This document shows, one piece after another, positions 1 to 9,326 of a stretch of 64,000 nucleotides of DNA. The notes beneath the pieces are model-generated. The model was not told the DNA's origin and made no database searches. It saw only the letters and a list, made by a program, of their open reading frames with translations. The position numbers and the translations under genes are program-made. Numbering within the stretch: position 1 is the stretch's first letter; each line of letters opens with the position of its first letter. Source of the stretch: JBBROS01 sp963752225 (GTDB lineage Bacteria; Pseudomonadota; Alphaproteobacteria; Acetobacterales; Acetobacteraceae); contig CAVVXS010000003.1 in NCBI GenBank assembly GCA_963752225.1, positions 40,730 through 104,729 of the forward strand. Reading direction: 5' to 3'.

Positions 1-1560
1 GCCAGGCGCCGGTTGCCGCGCGGCACCCGCGGCAGCATGCCAAGCCGGGTGCGTGGACCGCCCGGCAGGTCGGCAAGGCTGTGCACGCCGCGCCGGATGG
101 TGTCGCGGACCAGCCCGGCCACCATGCCGACGCCGAGCGACAGCACCAGCGCCGCCGGCAGCAGCACGCGCCGGTTCGGCGATGACGGGCGCAGCGGCAC
201 CACGGCGCTCGACAGGATGCGCGCCCCCGGGGTCTGGTAGGTCAGCTCGGGGTCGGTCTGGCGCGCGCGGGTCAGGAAGCTGGTGTAGACCTCACGGTCG
301 GCGTTGGCGTCGCGCTCGAGCGCCTGGGCCTTGGCGTTCGCGGTTTCCGACGCCTCGACCCGGGCCACCAGGTCGGCCAGCGTCGACTCCAGCCGCTGCT
401 CGGTGGCGAGCGCGACCGAGGCCTTCTTGCGCAGGGTCTGGCGGATCCGCTCCCGCTCGAGCGTGATCGAACGGGTCAGGTCCGCAACCTGCGCCCGCGA
501 TCGACAGCACGCCCGGCATCAGCCCGCCGCCGGTCGCCTGCAGCTCGGCCAGCCGCGCGGTCGCGGTCGCCAGCTGCTCGCGCAGCCGGGCCAGCAATTG
601 CGGGCCGTTGGGCGAGTTGAGCTGGTCGAGCTCGGCCCCGTAATTGCCGTCCGTCTCCGACAGGATCCGCTCGGTCTCGAGCCGCGCCTGCCGAGCTTTG
701 GTCAGGTCGATGCTGATCTGGGTGATCTGCTCCTGACTGATGGTGCTGTCCTTGCCGCGCACCAGGCCGTTGGCGTGGCGGAACTCCTCATACGCCAGAG
801 CGGACCGGCTCGCACGGTCGCGCAGCTCCGACACACGCTGCTCGATCCATTGATGCGCCGCGGCGACCGCGACCGTCTTCGCGCTGGTCAGCGCGTCGAG
901 GTAGGCCTCGGGAACCGCATTGGCGATGCGCGTTGCGGTTTCGGGGTCACGCGATTGCGCGACGATGCGGATCACTCGCGATACGCCGACCGGGTTGACC
1001 GACAGCCTCGAGCGCAGGGCGGTCACGGTTTCCGCGACATCGCGCCCCGGCCGGTCCGCCGCGTCGTCGTCCGTGGTGCGGCCGAGCAGGCGCTCGGCGG
1101 CCGGCCGCCAACGTTCCGGCAACTGGGGAATCAGCGCTTCCAACCGCAGCGCGAGCCCGGATGCGGGCTTCGGAGCGTATTCGGGGTCATGCACCAGGTC
1201 GAGCCGGGTCACGACGGAAGACAGCACCTCCTCCGACAGCATCAGCTCGATCTCGTTGGCAAGCGTGTCGGGCGCGAAGCTCGCGTCGCGCAACGCGTCG
1301 TCGCCGCGCACCGCGCTGGGACGGTCGCCCTGGAATATGACGGCGCTGCTCGCCTGGTAGCTCGCGGGCAGCGCCATCACGGCGGCTCCGGCGCCCAGCA
1401 TCAGCAACCCCGAGACGGCAGCGATCATCAGCTTGCGCCGCCGCAGGCCGCCCCACAGGTCGAACCCTCGAGCAGGCTTCGCCGCCGCCGATGCGCCGGC
1501 GCCGGCCCCGAACGGGTCCGCGGCGCCGTGCCCGAGCTCCCCTCTCACTAACGAGTTCAT
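1..1560 (-). pseudogene. Wzz/GNVR exopolysaccharide chain-length protein, frameshifted and cut by window edge
   Basis: Polysaccharide co-polymerase of the inner membrane that would set exopolysaccharide chain length together with a Wzy/Wzx system. The N-terminus has a membrane segment at about residues 43-63 (LMIAAVSGLLMLGAGAAVMA), then a Wzz-type periplasmic domain and long coiled-coil stretches. The reading frame breaks near 493-497, where one extra base in a GGG run shifts it. The next frame continues at once with typical coiled coil (AQVADLTRSITLERERIRQT), then DREVYTSFLTRARQTDPEL and a second membrane segment (VLLPAALVLSLGVGMVAGLV). The gene runs off the left edge, so any C-terminal kinase domain is unseen. 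The WecG-type glycosyltransferase just upstream supports an exopolysaccharide locus. The single-base break may be a sequencing error. Confidence 0.8.
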
Positions 1561-1662
1561 GGGGCCAAGCAGCTCCTCGGTCGGTGGTCGTTGTCGGAGG
1601 CAGCCGCCGACGCGCTCGGCCGGTCGGCCGGTCGGGGTCGGAGCAGTTGCCGCGGCACGGCG

Positions 1663-2580
1663 CTACCTCCGCGCCATGGTGGCGCAAAGGGTCGCGGCGA
1701 ACCGGCTATAATCGAGCAGGTAGCGGCGCCACAGCCGACCCGGCTCGCTGACGAGTCGGTAGGCCCAGCGCAGGTTCGTTCGGTCGACCCAGCGCGGATA
1801 GTAGTTCACCCGCTCCTGCAGCTGGTCGAGGAAGCCGCCGCAGGTGAAGCCGAGGCCGCGCCAGCCAAGCGCCCGGGCTCGCAACAGGAACGCCTCCTGC
1901 GCCGCCCCGCCCATGCCGCAGATCAGGATGCGGGGCGCCAGCGCCACCACGTCGCGCGCAGTGACCGCCACGTCGCCGTAGCCGTCGAACGCACCGGTCA
2001 CCAGCAGCCCGGGAAAATGCGCCAGCAAGCGGTCGCGCGCCCGGGCCGCGACGCCGGGCGCACCGCCGACCAGGGCCACGCTCAACCCAAACCGGCGCGC
2101 ATGCTCGAACACGGTCGGCGCCAGCGACGTCATGTCGAAGCTGACGCGCTGGGCCGGCAACCCGTGCAGCAGCCGCACGGCCAGGCACATGCCGATGCCG
2201 TCCGGCAGCACCAAGTCGAAGACGTGCAGGTCGCGGTAGAACGCGGCCGACCGGCGCGCCAGCAGCGTCGTGCCGGGATTGGCGAACGTCACCAGCGCCT
2301 CGCCATTCCCGACCCGCAGCAGGAGGTCCAGCACCGCGTCCGGCGCCGGCGCGCCCGGCGCCAGGATGGCATGGACCGGAACCCCGACCGACTCCGTCAG
2401 CACGAGGCCTATGCGGTCCCGGCCCAAGCGCGGCGTCGCCTGCTCGAACGAGGACGCCGCGCCAGCCCGCGGCATGCCCGAGACGCCGCCCTCCCGCTCG
2501 GGCAGGGCAGCAAATCCGTGTTGCTCGTCCGTGTCGCCGACCGTCTGGCTACTCAGGGCGGCACTATTCGTCGTCGCCAT
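1663..2580 (-). CDS. WecG/TagA/CpsF family glycosyltransferase (GT26)
   Basis: Cytoplasmic, membrane-associated glycosyltransferase that would add a sugar to a lipid-linked intermediate during exopolysaccharide assembly. Family signatures in order: VTFANPGTTLLARR, the DGIGMCLAVRLL segment (usually DG-x-G), the VALVGGAPGVAARA nucleotide-sugar fold segment, GYGD, ILICGMGGAAQEAFLLRAR and the closing GGFLDQ...R-x-NLRWAYRLVSEPGRLWRRYL. The length of about 305 residues is slightly longer than the family core because of a variable 50-residue N-terminus. The ATG at 2580 is chosen; a GTG at 2610 in the same frame is possible. It lies upstream of, and on the same strand as, the chain-length protein. 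Confidence 0.85.
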   Translation of the reverse strand: MATTNSAALSSQTVGDTDEQHGFAALPEREGGVSGMPRAGAASSFEQATPRLGRDRIGLVLTESVGVPVHAILAPGAPAPDAVLDLLLRVGNGEALVTFANPGTTLLARRSAAFYRDLHVFDLVLPDGIGMCLAVRLLHGLPAQRVSFDMTSLAPTVFEHARRFGLSVALVGGAPGVAARARDRLLAHFPGLLVTGAFDGYGDVAVTARDVVALAPRILICGMGGAAQEAFLLRARALGWRGLGFTCGGFLDQLQERVNYYPRWVDRTNLRWAYRLVSEPGRLWRRYLLDYSRFAATLCATMARR

Positions 2581-2760
2581 ACTATCGCCCACAAACGCTG
2601 CGAGAGACACGTATCAGCGACGGTCAAACTCGGCATGGACCATAGTATCAGGGGACGGGCATCAATCGAACTGGATCAAATGATCCAGGAATGCGCCGCC
2701 TGTCCAACAGCGGCCCGATGTCGTTACTGCACGACGTTTCGGGCCGCCGACGGTTTCATC

Positions 2761-3486
2761 TTACGGACGATACAACCGCCGGTCCGTGACGGCGACCTGC
2801 TCCAGCAGGGCTCGGCGCGCCTTGCGTCCGATCACGGCGGCAACGGCCAGGGTGGCCAGCAGGCCGGCGCCAAGCAGCGCCCAGCGCAGCGGCCCGGCGT
2901 CCTGGCCGGCGGTACGGCCGAGCATGCCCAAATAAACGTAGAGCGCCGCGCCCGGCGTGATACCGGCCGCGGTCGCCGCCGTGTAGGGCCAGAACCCGAC
3001 CCGGGTGACGCCAAAGAAGTAGTTCTGCAGGTTGAACGGCACCAACGGGCTGAGCCGTAGCAAGCCGACCACGCGCCAGCCTTCGTCAGCCACCGCCCGA
3101 TCGACCGCCGACAGGACCGGGCGCCGCTCGATCAGGCCGCGCACCCGGGCGCGCAGCAGGTGGCGCGACACCAGGAACGCCAGCGACGCGCCGGTCGTGG
3201 CGCCCACCAGCACCACCGGCAAGCCGACCAGGCCGAACGCCAGCCCGGCGCCGATCGACAACGGCCCGCCCGGCGCCAGCACGACCAGGGCCAAGGCATA
3301 GGCAGCCGTGTAAGCCACCGGACCCCAGGCTCCAAGCCTTCCGACGGCAGCGACAAAGGCCTGGACCCAGGATTGCAGCGGCAGCAGCACCCAAGCGGCA
3401 ACCAGCCCCGCAAGGACGGCGCCGGCGAGCACCGCGGGCCACGGCAGCCCCGCCCGCGGCCGCCGGCCCGGCGCCGGGGCGTCCAT
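2761..3486 (-). CDS. TVP38/TMEM64 (DedA-like VTT domain) membrane protein
   Basis: Polytopic inner-membrane protein of about 241 residues with the VTT/SNARE-associated core. The re-entrant APGGPLSIGAGLAFG loop is followed by transmembrane helices and the hallmark LSPLVPFNLQNYFFGVTR motif, then GFWPYTAATAAGITPGAALYVYLG. The biochemical role of bacterial members is unclear; membrane lipid or small-molecule transport has been suggested for relatives. It ends close to the radical SAM gene on the same strand (stop of that gene at 3499), so the radical SAM gene and this one form an operon. TVP38 proteins often accompany radical SAM plus TIGR04283 glycosyltransferase genes in arsenosugar-type cassettes. 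Confidence 0.85.
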   Translation of the reverse strand: MDAPAPGRRPRAGLPWPAVLAGAVLAGLVAAWVLLPLQSWVQAFVAAVGRLGAWGPVAYTAAYALALVVLAPGGPLSIGAGLAFGLVGLPVVLVGATTGASLAFLVSRHLLRARVRGLIERRPVLSAVDRAVADEGWRVVGLLRLSPLVPFNLQNYFFGVTRVGFWPYTAATAAGITPGAALYVYLGMLGRTAGQDAGPLRWALLGAGLLATLAVAAVIGRKARRALLEQVAVTDRRLYRP

Positions 3487-3498
3487 CTCAGTGCTCCG

Positions 3499-4443
3499 TC
3501 AGCGGCTGCAGGCGGCGCCGCCCAGCACGCAGAAGCGCGCGCAATGCGGGTGGTTGAGCGCGACCGGGCGCGCCGCCTCGGCCAGCGTGGCGCCCAGCTC
3601 GAATTCGGCCGCGTAAGGGAGCAGCGTGCAGGCGACCACGCTCGCCCGGTCGGACTCGCGCCGGCGCACCACCATGCGCGACGTCGCGCACATCACGCTG
3701 TCGGGCGACTTGCCCAGGATGCCCCAGCAGGCGCCGGTGATCTCCGGCACGTCGGCCGAGGCGTCCATTTCCGGGAACAGCACCAGCGCCGCCGGGTCGT
3801 GCGAATCGATGGCGACGCCGAGTTCCGCGAACAGCCGGGCGTAGCCGGCGCGCATCGCGGGTTCCGGTTCGCCCGCGAAGCTGCGGCCGGCGACGTCGGT
3901 CGCGATGCCCTGTTCGGCGAGCCAGCATAGGCCCTCGATGGCCGGCGCCCAGCTGCGCGGACCGCGCTCGGCCTCGTGCAGGGAGGCGGTGTAGTGGTCG
4001 AGCGAGACCCGCAGCCGCAGCCGCGCCCCGAACCGGCGATGCAGGGCGGCGAGCGGCTCGGCCAGCTTCATCATCGGCCGCATGGCGTTCGTCAGCACCA
4101 GCGCCGTGTAGCCGCGACCGAGCGCGTCCTCCAGCATCGCCGCCATGTCGGGGTTCATGAACGGTTCGCCGCCGGTGAAGCCGACCGTATGCAGCGCCGG
4201 GCAGTCGCGCCCGGCCTCGTCGAGGAACCGCGCCGCCTCGGCCGCCGTCAAATAGGCCAGACGATCGTTGCGCGGCGAGCTTTCAATGTAGCAGGTGGCG
4301 CAGGTGAGGTTGCACAGCGTGCCGGTGTTGAACCACAGCGTCTCGAGCCCGCACGGGGCCACCACGGCACGGTCTTGTCCGGCAGCGGTGACGTGGGGGT
4401 CGCGAAACTTTTGCGGGTCGAGCGTCGAACGGCGGTCCAGCAT
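3499..4443 (-). CDS. radical SAM protein with C-terminal Cys cluster
   Basis: About 314 residues. The radical SAM cluster motif is CNLTCATC (CxxxCxxC), preceded by LETLWFNTGTL. The SAM-binding GGEP motif (GFTGGEPFMNP) follows, and there is a Cys-rich C-terminus (HCARFCVLGGAACS), suggesting an auxiliary Fe-S or SPASM-like site. It would reductively cleave S-adenosylmethionine in the cytoplasm; the substrate is unknown. The start is the ATG at 4443, just before the conserved region; a longer upstream reading frame overlaps the divergent glycosyltransferase and is ignored. Neighbours are TVP38 and a TIGR04283-like transferase, the partners seen around ArsS-type enzymes. The sequence is not a typical ArsS (no CNQxCxHCH core), so the substrate is left open. 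Confidence 0.85.
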   Translation of the reverse strand: MLDRRSTLDPQKFRDPHVTAAGQDRAVVAPCGLETLWFNTGTLCNLTCATCYIESSPRNDRLAYLTAAEAARFLDEAGRDCPALHTVGFTGGEPFMNPDMAAMLEDALGRGYTALVLTNAMRPMMKLAEPLAALHRRFGARLRLRVSLDHYTASLHEAERGPRSWAPAIEGLCWLAEQGIATDVAGRSFAGEPEPAMRAGYARLFAELGVAIDSHDPAALVLFPEMDASADVPEITGACWGILGKSPDSVMCATSRMVVRRRESDRASVVACTLLPYAAEFELGATLAEAARPVALNHPHCARFCVLGGAACSR

Positions 4444-4542
4444 GGAGCAGCTTTCGCAGTCGGGGAAGGTTGGGATTACGTCGTCGGAAGGCAAACGCGA
4501 AGGCTTTCTATCTGGCTGCGGGAGGCTGAACTGCCAGCGTCG

Positions 4543-5190
4543 TTGTCGATCGTCATCCCCACCTTGAATGCGGCGCGGTTCCTGCCAGCCACCCTGGCCG
4601 CGCTCGGCGACGGGCACGAGATCATCGTCGCCGACAGCGGCAGCACCGACGGGACCCAGGACCTGGCGGCCGGCGCCCGCGTGCTGTCCGGGCCGCCCGG
4701 CCGTGGTGCGCAGATCGCCGCCGGGGTCGCGGCGGCCGGGGGATCCTGGGTGCTTCTGTTGCACGCGGACACCAGGCTGTCGCCCGGATGGGAGGCGGCG
4801 GCGGCCGACCACTGCCGCACCCGGCCGGACCAAGCCGGCTATTTCCGGTTCCGGCTCGACAGCGGGGATCCCCGTGCGCGCCGGCTGGAACGGGCCGTCG
4901 CTTGGCGCTGCCGGGTGCTGGCGCTGCCCTATGGCGATCAGGGGCTGCTGATCTCGAAGGCGCTGCTGGAAGCGGTCGGCGGGGTGCGGCCGCTGCCGCT
5001 GATGGAGGACGTCGACCTGGTGCACCGGCTCGGCCGGCGCCGCCTGCGGCTGCTCGACGCCGACGCCATCACCTCGCCCGCGCGATGGGAGCGGGACGGC
5101 TGGTATCGCCGCTCCGGCCGCAACATCACCTTGCTCGGCCTATGGTATGCGGGCTTGTCGCCGGCGCGCATCGCCAAGCTGTATTCCTGA
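4543..5190 (+). CDS. TIGR04283-like glycosyltransferase family 2
   Basis: Small GT2 (GT-A fold) glycosyltransferase of about 215 residues. SLSIVIPTLNAARFLPATL is the N-terminal nucleotide-sugar strand, VADSGSTDGT is the second binding motif, LLHADTRL carries the DxD-like metal site, and GDQGLLISKALLEAVGG plus PLMEDVDLVHRL is the acceptor/catalytic region. This architecture matches the rSAM/selenodomain-associated (arsenosugar) transferase 2 family. The start is uncertain: TTG at 4543 or CTG at 4531 after a GGGAGG; no ATG fits. The gene is divergent from the radical SAM gene, so the 100 bp between them must hold two promoters. The acceptor is not known. Confidence 0.75.
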   Translation: MSIVIPTLNAARFLPATLAALGDGHEIIVADSGSTDGTQDLAAGARVLSGPPGRGAQIAAGVAAAGGSWVLLLHADTRLSPGWEAAAADHCRTRPDQAGYFRFRLDSGDPRARRLERAVAWRCRVLALPYGDQGLLISKALLEAVGGVRPLPLMEDVDLVHRLGRRRLRLLDADAITSPARWERDGWYRRSGRNITLLGLWYAGLSPARIAKLYS

Positions 5191-5219
5191 GCCCTGACCC
5201 GCGACGAGGACCGCCGCCG

Positions 5220-5696
5220 ATGAGACCCGTCACCATACTGATGTCGTTGTTCCTCGCCGGCTGCGGCTCCGGCGTGGACGGCATCCCCGTGCCGCCGCCG
5301 ATGGACATGGCGGCGATCGTCCGTCCGTCCACGCCCAACACGGCGCTGGCGGCCCCGGCCGAGTTCACGCCGGCGCCGGATATCGTGACCGCACCCTTCG
5401 ACGTCCCGGCGGAGCAACTCTACCGGGATGCCGTCGCGGTCGCGCTGGCCAATCCGCGGACCTTCCCTCTGATCCGCTACGACAACCGGCTGCAGGCGCA
5501 TTTCGTGGCCCGCAGCGCCGTGTTCGGGTTCCCCGACCTCGTCACGCTGCAGGTCACCGAAGCCGGTCCGGGCCGGTCGAGCCTAGTGCTGTGGTCGCGC
5601 AGTGTGCACGGCCACTCCGACCTCGGCGTGAACCGCAAGCGCGTGGCAAGCTGGCTCGCCGCCCTGCGCGCCAAGCTCGGCCAAGGCACGCTTTAA
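5220..5696 (+). CDS. DUF1499 lipoprotein
   Basis: Protein of 158 residues starting at ATG 5220, which fits the GAGGA ribosome site a few bases upstream. The signal peptide ends in a lipobox (LFLAGC), so it is probably an outer- or inner-membrane lipoprotein. The body carries DUF1499 features: FPLIRYDNRLQAHFVARSAV, FGFPDLVTLQV, and the closing VHGHSDLGVNRKRVASWLAA, which matches the conserved SDLGVNR signature. The function of DUF1499 proteins is unknown. It lies 29 bp after the glycosyltransferase on the same strand, and is convergent with the SDR gene that follows. Confidence 0.8.
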   Translation: MRPVTILMSLFLAGCGSGVDGIPVPPPMDMAAIVRPSTPNTALAAPAEFTPAPDIVTAPFDVPAEQLYRDAVAVALANPRTFPLIRYDNRLQAHFVARSAVFGFPDLVTLQVTEAGPGRSSLVLWSRSVHGHSDLGVNRKRVASWLAALRAKLGQGTL

Positions 5697-5699
5697 CCA

Positions 5700-6479
5700 C
5701 TACATCAGGGTGTCGATCACCCCGCCATCGACCCGCAACGCGGCCCCGGTGGTCGCGGAGGCGAGCGGCGAGGCGACATAGACTACCATGTTGGCCACCT
5801 CCTCGACCGTCGCCGCGCGCCGGATGATGGAGCTCGGCCGGTGCTGCCGGACGAACGCCGCCGCGGCCTCCTCGATCGGCTGCCCCGACTGCGCCGCGGC
5901 GTCCTTCAGCATCGCCGCGACACCCTCTGACAGCGTGGGGCCCGGCAGCACCGAGTTCACCGTGACGCCGGTTCCGGCCATGCGCTTGGCGAGGCCCCGG
6001 GCGAGCGCCACGTCGGCAGTCTTGCTCACGCCATAGTGGATCATCTCGACCGGGATGTTGAACGCCGATTCCGAGCCCAGGGTGATGAACCGTCCCCAAC
6101 CGGCGCGCTCCATGCCGGGCAAATAGAGGCGGGCGAGGCGGACGGCGGACATCACGTTGACCTGCCAATGCCGCTCCCAGGTGGCGTCGTCGGCGTCGAA
6201 GAAGTCGGCCGGCTCGAACACGCCGAGGTTGTTGACCACGATGTCGGCGGCCGGCACCGCCGCGGCCAGCGCCGCGCAGCCGGCCGCGTCGCCCAGATCC
6301 GCGGCGACGCCGCGCGCGGAGCCGCCCAGCCGCGCCACCGCCGCGTCCACCTTCGCTTGAGTGCGGCCGTTGACCACCACCGCAGCGCCGGCTCGGGCCA
6401 GGCCTTGCGTCACGGCGAAGCCGATGCCCTCGGTCGAGCCGGTCACGATGGCGGTCTTGCCGGAGAGATCGATGTTCAT
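5700..6479 (-). CDS. short-chain dehydrogenase/reductase (SDR)
   Basis: Cytoplasmic NAD(P)-dependent oxidoreductase of 259 residues with the classical SDR layout. TGSTEGIGFAV (TGxxxGIG) is the dinucleotide site, NNLG stands in for NNAG, a catalytic serine lies in LGSESAF, YGVSK is the catalytic Tyr-Lys pair, and VNSVLPGPT with LRVDGGVIDTLM ends the protein. The substrate cannot be told from the sequence. It is divergent from the PEP-mutase-like gene at 6590, leaving about 110 bp for promoters. Confidence 0.9.
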   Translation of the reverse strand: MNIDLSGKTAIVTGSTEGIGFAVTQGLARAGAAVVVNGRTQAKVDAAVARLGGSARGVAADLGDAAGCAALAAAVPAADIVVNNLGVFEPADFFDADDATWERHWQVNVMSAVRLARLYLPGMERAGWGRFITLGSESAFNIPVEMIHYGVSKTADVALARGLAKRMAGTGVTVNSVLPGPTLSEGVAAMLKDAAAQSGQPIEEAAAAFVRQHRPSSIIRRAATVEEVANMVVYVASPLASATTGAALRVDGGVIDTLM

Positions 6480-6589
6480 GCGTGCTTTCCTCGATCGGTC
6501 GCAACGGGCGCAGGCAGCCCGACCCGGCGTCTCTTTGCAAGCCCGCCCCGACGCGCGATGGTCAGGCGAGACAGCAAGGGAACACCACG

Positions 6590-7454
6590 ATGCGGCATTT
6601 GTTGCAGCAAGGCACCTGCCTGGCCTTGCCCGGTGTGTTCGACGGCATCTCCGCGCGGGTCGCGGACAGCATCGGGTTCCCGGCGCTTTATATGACGGGT
6701 TACGGCGCGGTCGCGTCGGCGCTCGGCGCCGCCGACGCTGGCATCGCGACCTACAGCGAGATGCTGGAGCGGGTGCGCTGCATCGCCGGCGCGGTCTCGG
6801 TGCCGTTCCTGGCCGACGGCGACACCGGCTATGGCGGGCTGCTGAACGTGGACCGCACGGTGCGCGGCTATGCCGCAGCGGGTGCCGCCGGCATCCAGCT
6901 CGAGGATCAGGAGTTCCCGAAAAAGTGCGGCCACACCGAGTTCCGCCGGGTCATCCCGATGGCGGACGCGGTCGCCAAAGTCCGCGTCGCGGTCGAGGCG
7001 CGGCCGTCGAAGGACTTCCTGATCGTCGCCCGCACCGATGCGCGCTACGCGCACGGCATGGACGAGGCGCTGCGCCGCGGCGAGGCGTTCCTCGAGGCCG
7101 GCGCTGACATCCTGTTCGTGGAAAGCCCCGAGAGCCTCGAGGAGCTGCGCCGGGTCGGCGAGACATTCCGCGGCGCGCTGCTGCTGGCCAACATGGTCGA
7201 AGGCGGCCGCACGCCCGTACCTCGGAACCGCGGAGCTGGCCGGGCTCGGCTTCGCCGTGGCGCTGTTTCCCGCCACCGGCTTCCTGGCCGCGGCCGCCGC
7301 GCTGCAGACAGCCTACGCGCACCTCAAACAGGCCGGCATCGGCACCGGCGGCGAGGCGCGGCTACTGCCGTTCGCCGAGATGAACCGGCTGATGGGTTTC
7401 CCGGCGGTGCACGACTTCGAGCGCCGGCACGGCCAGACCGACGCGCGGGCCTGA
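6590..7454 (+). pseudogene. isocitrate lyase/PEP mutase family protein, one frameshift
   Basis: TIM-barrel enzyme of the PEP mutase/methylisocitrate lyase superfamily, which cleaves or forms C-C or C-P bonds of 2-oxo acids with Mg2+. Visible motifs are LPGVFDGISARVAD, DGDTGYG (metal-binding region), GIQLEDQEFPKKCGH (the catalytic KKCGH loop of the lyase group), ARTDAR and ILFVESPES. The frame is lost near 7214-7216, where an extra C in a CCC run turns the expected TPYLGTAEL into TPVPRNRG. The next frame resumes with YLGTAELAGLGFAVALFPAT and runs to 7454. Corrected length is about 287 residues, normal for the family. The single-base lesion may be a sequencing error. Confidence 0.8.
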
Positions 7455-7539
7455 ACCACCGCGTTCCGGCTCAGCTTCAAGCGTGCTAGCGTCCCAGCCA
7501 ACATGACGCCCGGCAACGGCCGGAAAAAGGGAGAACGCG

Positions 7540-8529
7540 ATGTCGATGCCAAATCTGCTGCGCCGTGCGTTGCTGGCCGGCACGGCCCTGGTGGCGTTGG
7601 CCGCAGGCCGGGCCGACGCGGAAACGATCACGGTCACGCATTGGGGCGGCCAGTTCTATGGAGCGCCCTACGCGGTGGCCCGAGAGAAGGGCTTCTTCAA
7701 GCAGCACGGCGTGGACGTCACGGGCTTCTTGACCGCGCCCGGCGGCGGAACCGCGGTGCGCAACACGCTGGCCGGCGGCATCCCATTTGGAGAAGTGTCG
7801 CTCGCCGCCGCGGTGCAGGCGATCAATTCCGGGCAGAAACTGGTCATCGTCTCGGCCGGCACGCAGAGCGTCGGTGACCAGGTCTGGGTGGCGAAGAAGG
7901 GCTCGCCGCTCGCCGGCATCAAAGACCTCGCCGGCAAGCGGATCGGCTACACCTCGCCCAACTCCGTGTCCAACATGATCATCCTGATGGCGCTGAAGGC
8001 CAACGGCATGACGGCGCAGCAGGTCAAGCTGGTGCCGGCCGGCGACCTCGGCGCCAACCTGGCAGCGGTGACCAGCGGCGCGATCGAGGCCGGGTTCAGC
8101 GACACGCTGATCTACGGGCAGAACGAGACGCTGGTGCAGCCGGTGTTCTGGGTCAAGGACGTGATGTCGCCCAAGATGATGCAGACCGTCTGCATCACCA
8201 CGACGGCCTTCGCGCACGAGCATCCGGAGATCGTCCGCGGCATCATCGCCGCCCGCGCGGAAGGACTCGACTACGTGCGCCAGCATCCGGACGAGGCGGC
8301 CGACATCCTGGCGCGGGATTACAGCAACCCGAACGCGGCGCTGTTCCGCAGCCACATGAAGGAGCTGGTCGGGATCGATTACTGGAGCGACGGCCGGTTC
8401 GACTACGAGGGCATGAACCACATGGTCGAGGGCCTGCAGATCACCGGCCAGCTCAAGGAGTCGCCGGACTGGGCCAAGATGGTGGACACCTCGTTCCTGC
8501 CCGGCGCGGACCAGCACGCCGCACGCTGA
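7540..8529 (+). CDS. NitT/TauT-type ABC transporter periplasmic binding protein
   Basis: Solute-binding protein of 329 residues with a Sec signal peptide (LLRRALLAGTALVALAAGRADA). The mature part begins ETITVTHWGGQFYGAPYAVAR and has the NMT1/THI5-like fold, with KGFFKQHGVDV, GGGTAVRNTLAGG and IKDLAGKRIGYTSPNS. The NitT/TauT group imports nitrate, taurine, sulfonates, thiamine precursors or other small organics; the ligand here cannot be assigned. The stop overlaps the start of the ATPase gene at 8529, opening a four-gene operon of binding protein, ATPase and two permeases. Confidence 0.85.
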   Translation: MSMPNLLRRALLAGTALVALAAGRADAETITVTHWGGQFYGAPYAVAREKGFFKQHGVDVTGFLTAPGGGTAVRNTLAGGIPFGEVSLAAAVQAINSGQKLVIVSAGTQSVGDQVWVAKKGSPLAGIKDLAGKRIGYTSPNSVSNMIILMALKANGMTAQQVKLVPAGDLGANLAAVTSGAIEAGFSDTLIYGQNETLVQPVFWVKDVMSPKMMQTVCITTTAFAHEHPEIVRGIIAARAEGLDYVRQHPDEAADILARDYSNPNAALFRSHMKELVGIDYWSDGRFDYEGMNHMVEGLQITGQLKESPDWAKMVDTSFLPGADQHAAR

Positions 8530-9326
8530 TGGACCAGACTACCGGGGAACCGCATGCCAGCCTGCGCGGCGTGGTGCGGACCTATGGGGGCAAGCCGCCG
8601 GTGCATGCGCTGGGGCCGATCGACCTCGATCTGGCGCGCGGCGAGTTCTTCGCCGTCGTCGGCCCGTCCGGCTGCGGCAAGTCCACCCTGCTCGACGTGC
8701 TGTCCGGCCTCGGCCGTCCGACCGAGGGCAGCGTGATGTTCGAGGGCAAGGAAGTCCGCGGTGTGCCGGACGGCGTTGGAGTGGTGTTCCAGGAAGACTC
8801 CTCGTTCGCGTGGCTCACGGTGCGCGACAATGTGGGCTTCGGCCTGCGCCGCTCCGGCCTGCCGCGCGCCGAGATTGTCCGCCGGGTCGAGCACGCGGTT
8901 GGCTTCATGGGCCTCGCGGAGTTCGCCGGGCACTACCCGGCGCAGCTCTCGGGCGGCATGCGGCAGCGCGTCTGCATCGCCCGCACCCTGGTGCAGCAGC
9001 CGCGGTTGATCCTGCTGGACGAGCCGTTCGGGGCGCTCGACCAGCAGACGAGGCTGTTGATGGGCGACGAGCTGCTGCGGCTGTGGCGGGAAACCGGCGC
9101 GACCGTGCTGCTGATCACCCATGCGCTCGACGAGGCGGCGATGCTGTCCGACCGGGTCGGCGTGATGTCGGCCCGGCCCGGGCGCTTCATCGACCTGGTC
9201 GAGACCGGCTGGCCGCGTGACCGCGACAGCCGGGTGGTGTCGGACCCGCATTTCGGCGAGCTCACCGCCCGGCTGTGGACCTCGCTGCGGGCGGAATCGA
9301 TGCGGGCGATGGGCCGCGTGGCGTGA
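8529..9326 (+). CDS. NitT/TauT-type ABC transporter ATPase
   Basis: ABC ATPase of 265 residues with Walker A GPSGCGKST, Q-loop FQEDSSFAWLTVRDNVGFGL, signature LSGGMRQR, Walker B LILLDEPFGALDQQT and switch histidine in LLITHALDEA. It resembles SsuB/TauB/NrtD-type ATPases and would energise the adjacent permeases. It starts on the last base of the binding-protein stop codon and ends overlapping the GTG of the first permease, indicating translational coupling. Confidence 0.93.
   Translation: MDQTTGEPHASLRGVVRTYGGKPPVHALGPIDLDLARGEFFAVVGPSGCGKSTLLDVLSGLGRPTEGSVMFEGKEVRGVPDGVGVVFQEDSSFAWLTVRDNVGFGLRRSGLPRAEIVRRVEHAVGFMGLAEFAGHYPAQLSGGMRQRVCIARTLVQQPRLILLDEPFGALDQQTRLLMGDELLRLWRETGATVLLITHALDEAAMLSDRVGVMSARPGRFIDLVETGWPRDRDSRVVSDPHFGELTARLWTSLRAESMRAMGRVA

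Noticed and set aside
2632..2790. Possible small Cys-rich (DUF6455-like) protein upstream of the TVP38 gene
   Set aside because: The frame shows CAACPTAARCRYC and a plausible ATG, but it runs antisense into the TVP38 gene without a sensible end. At best it is a fragment; not enough to call a gene.
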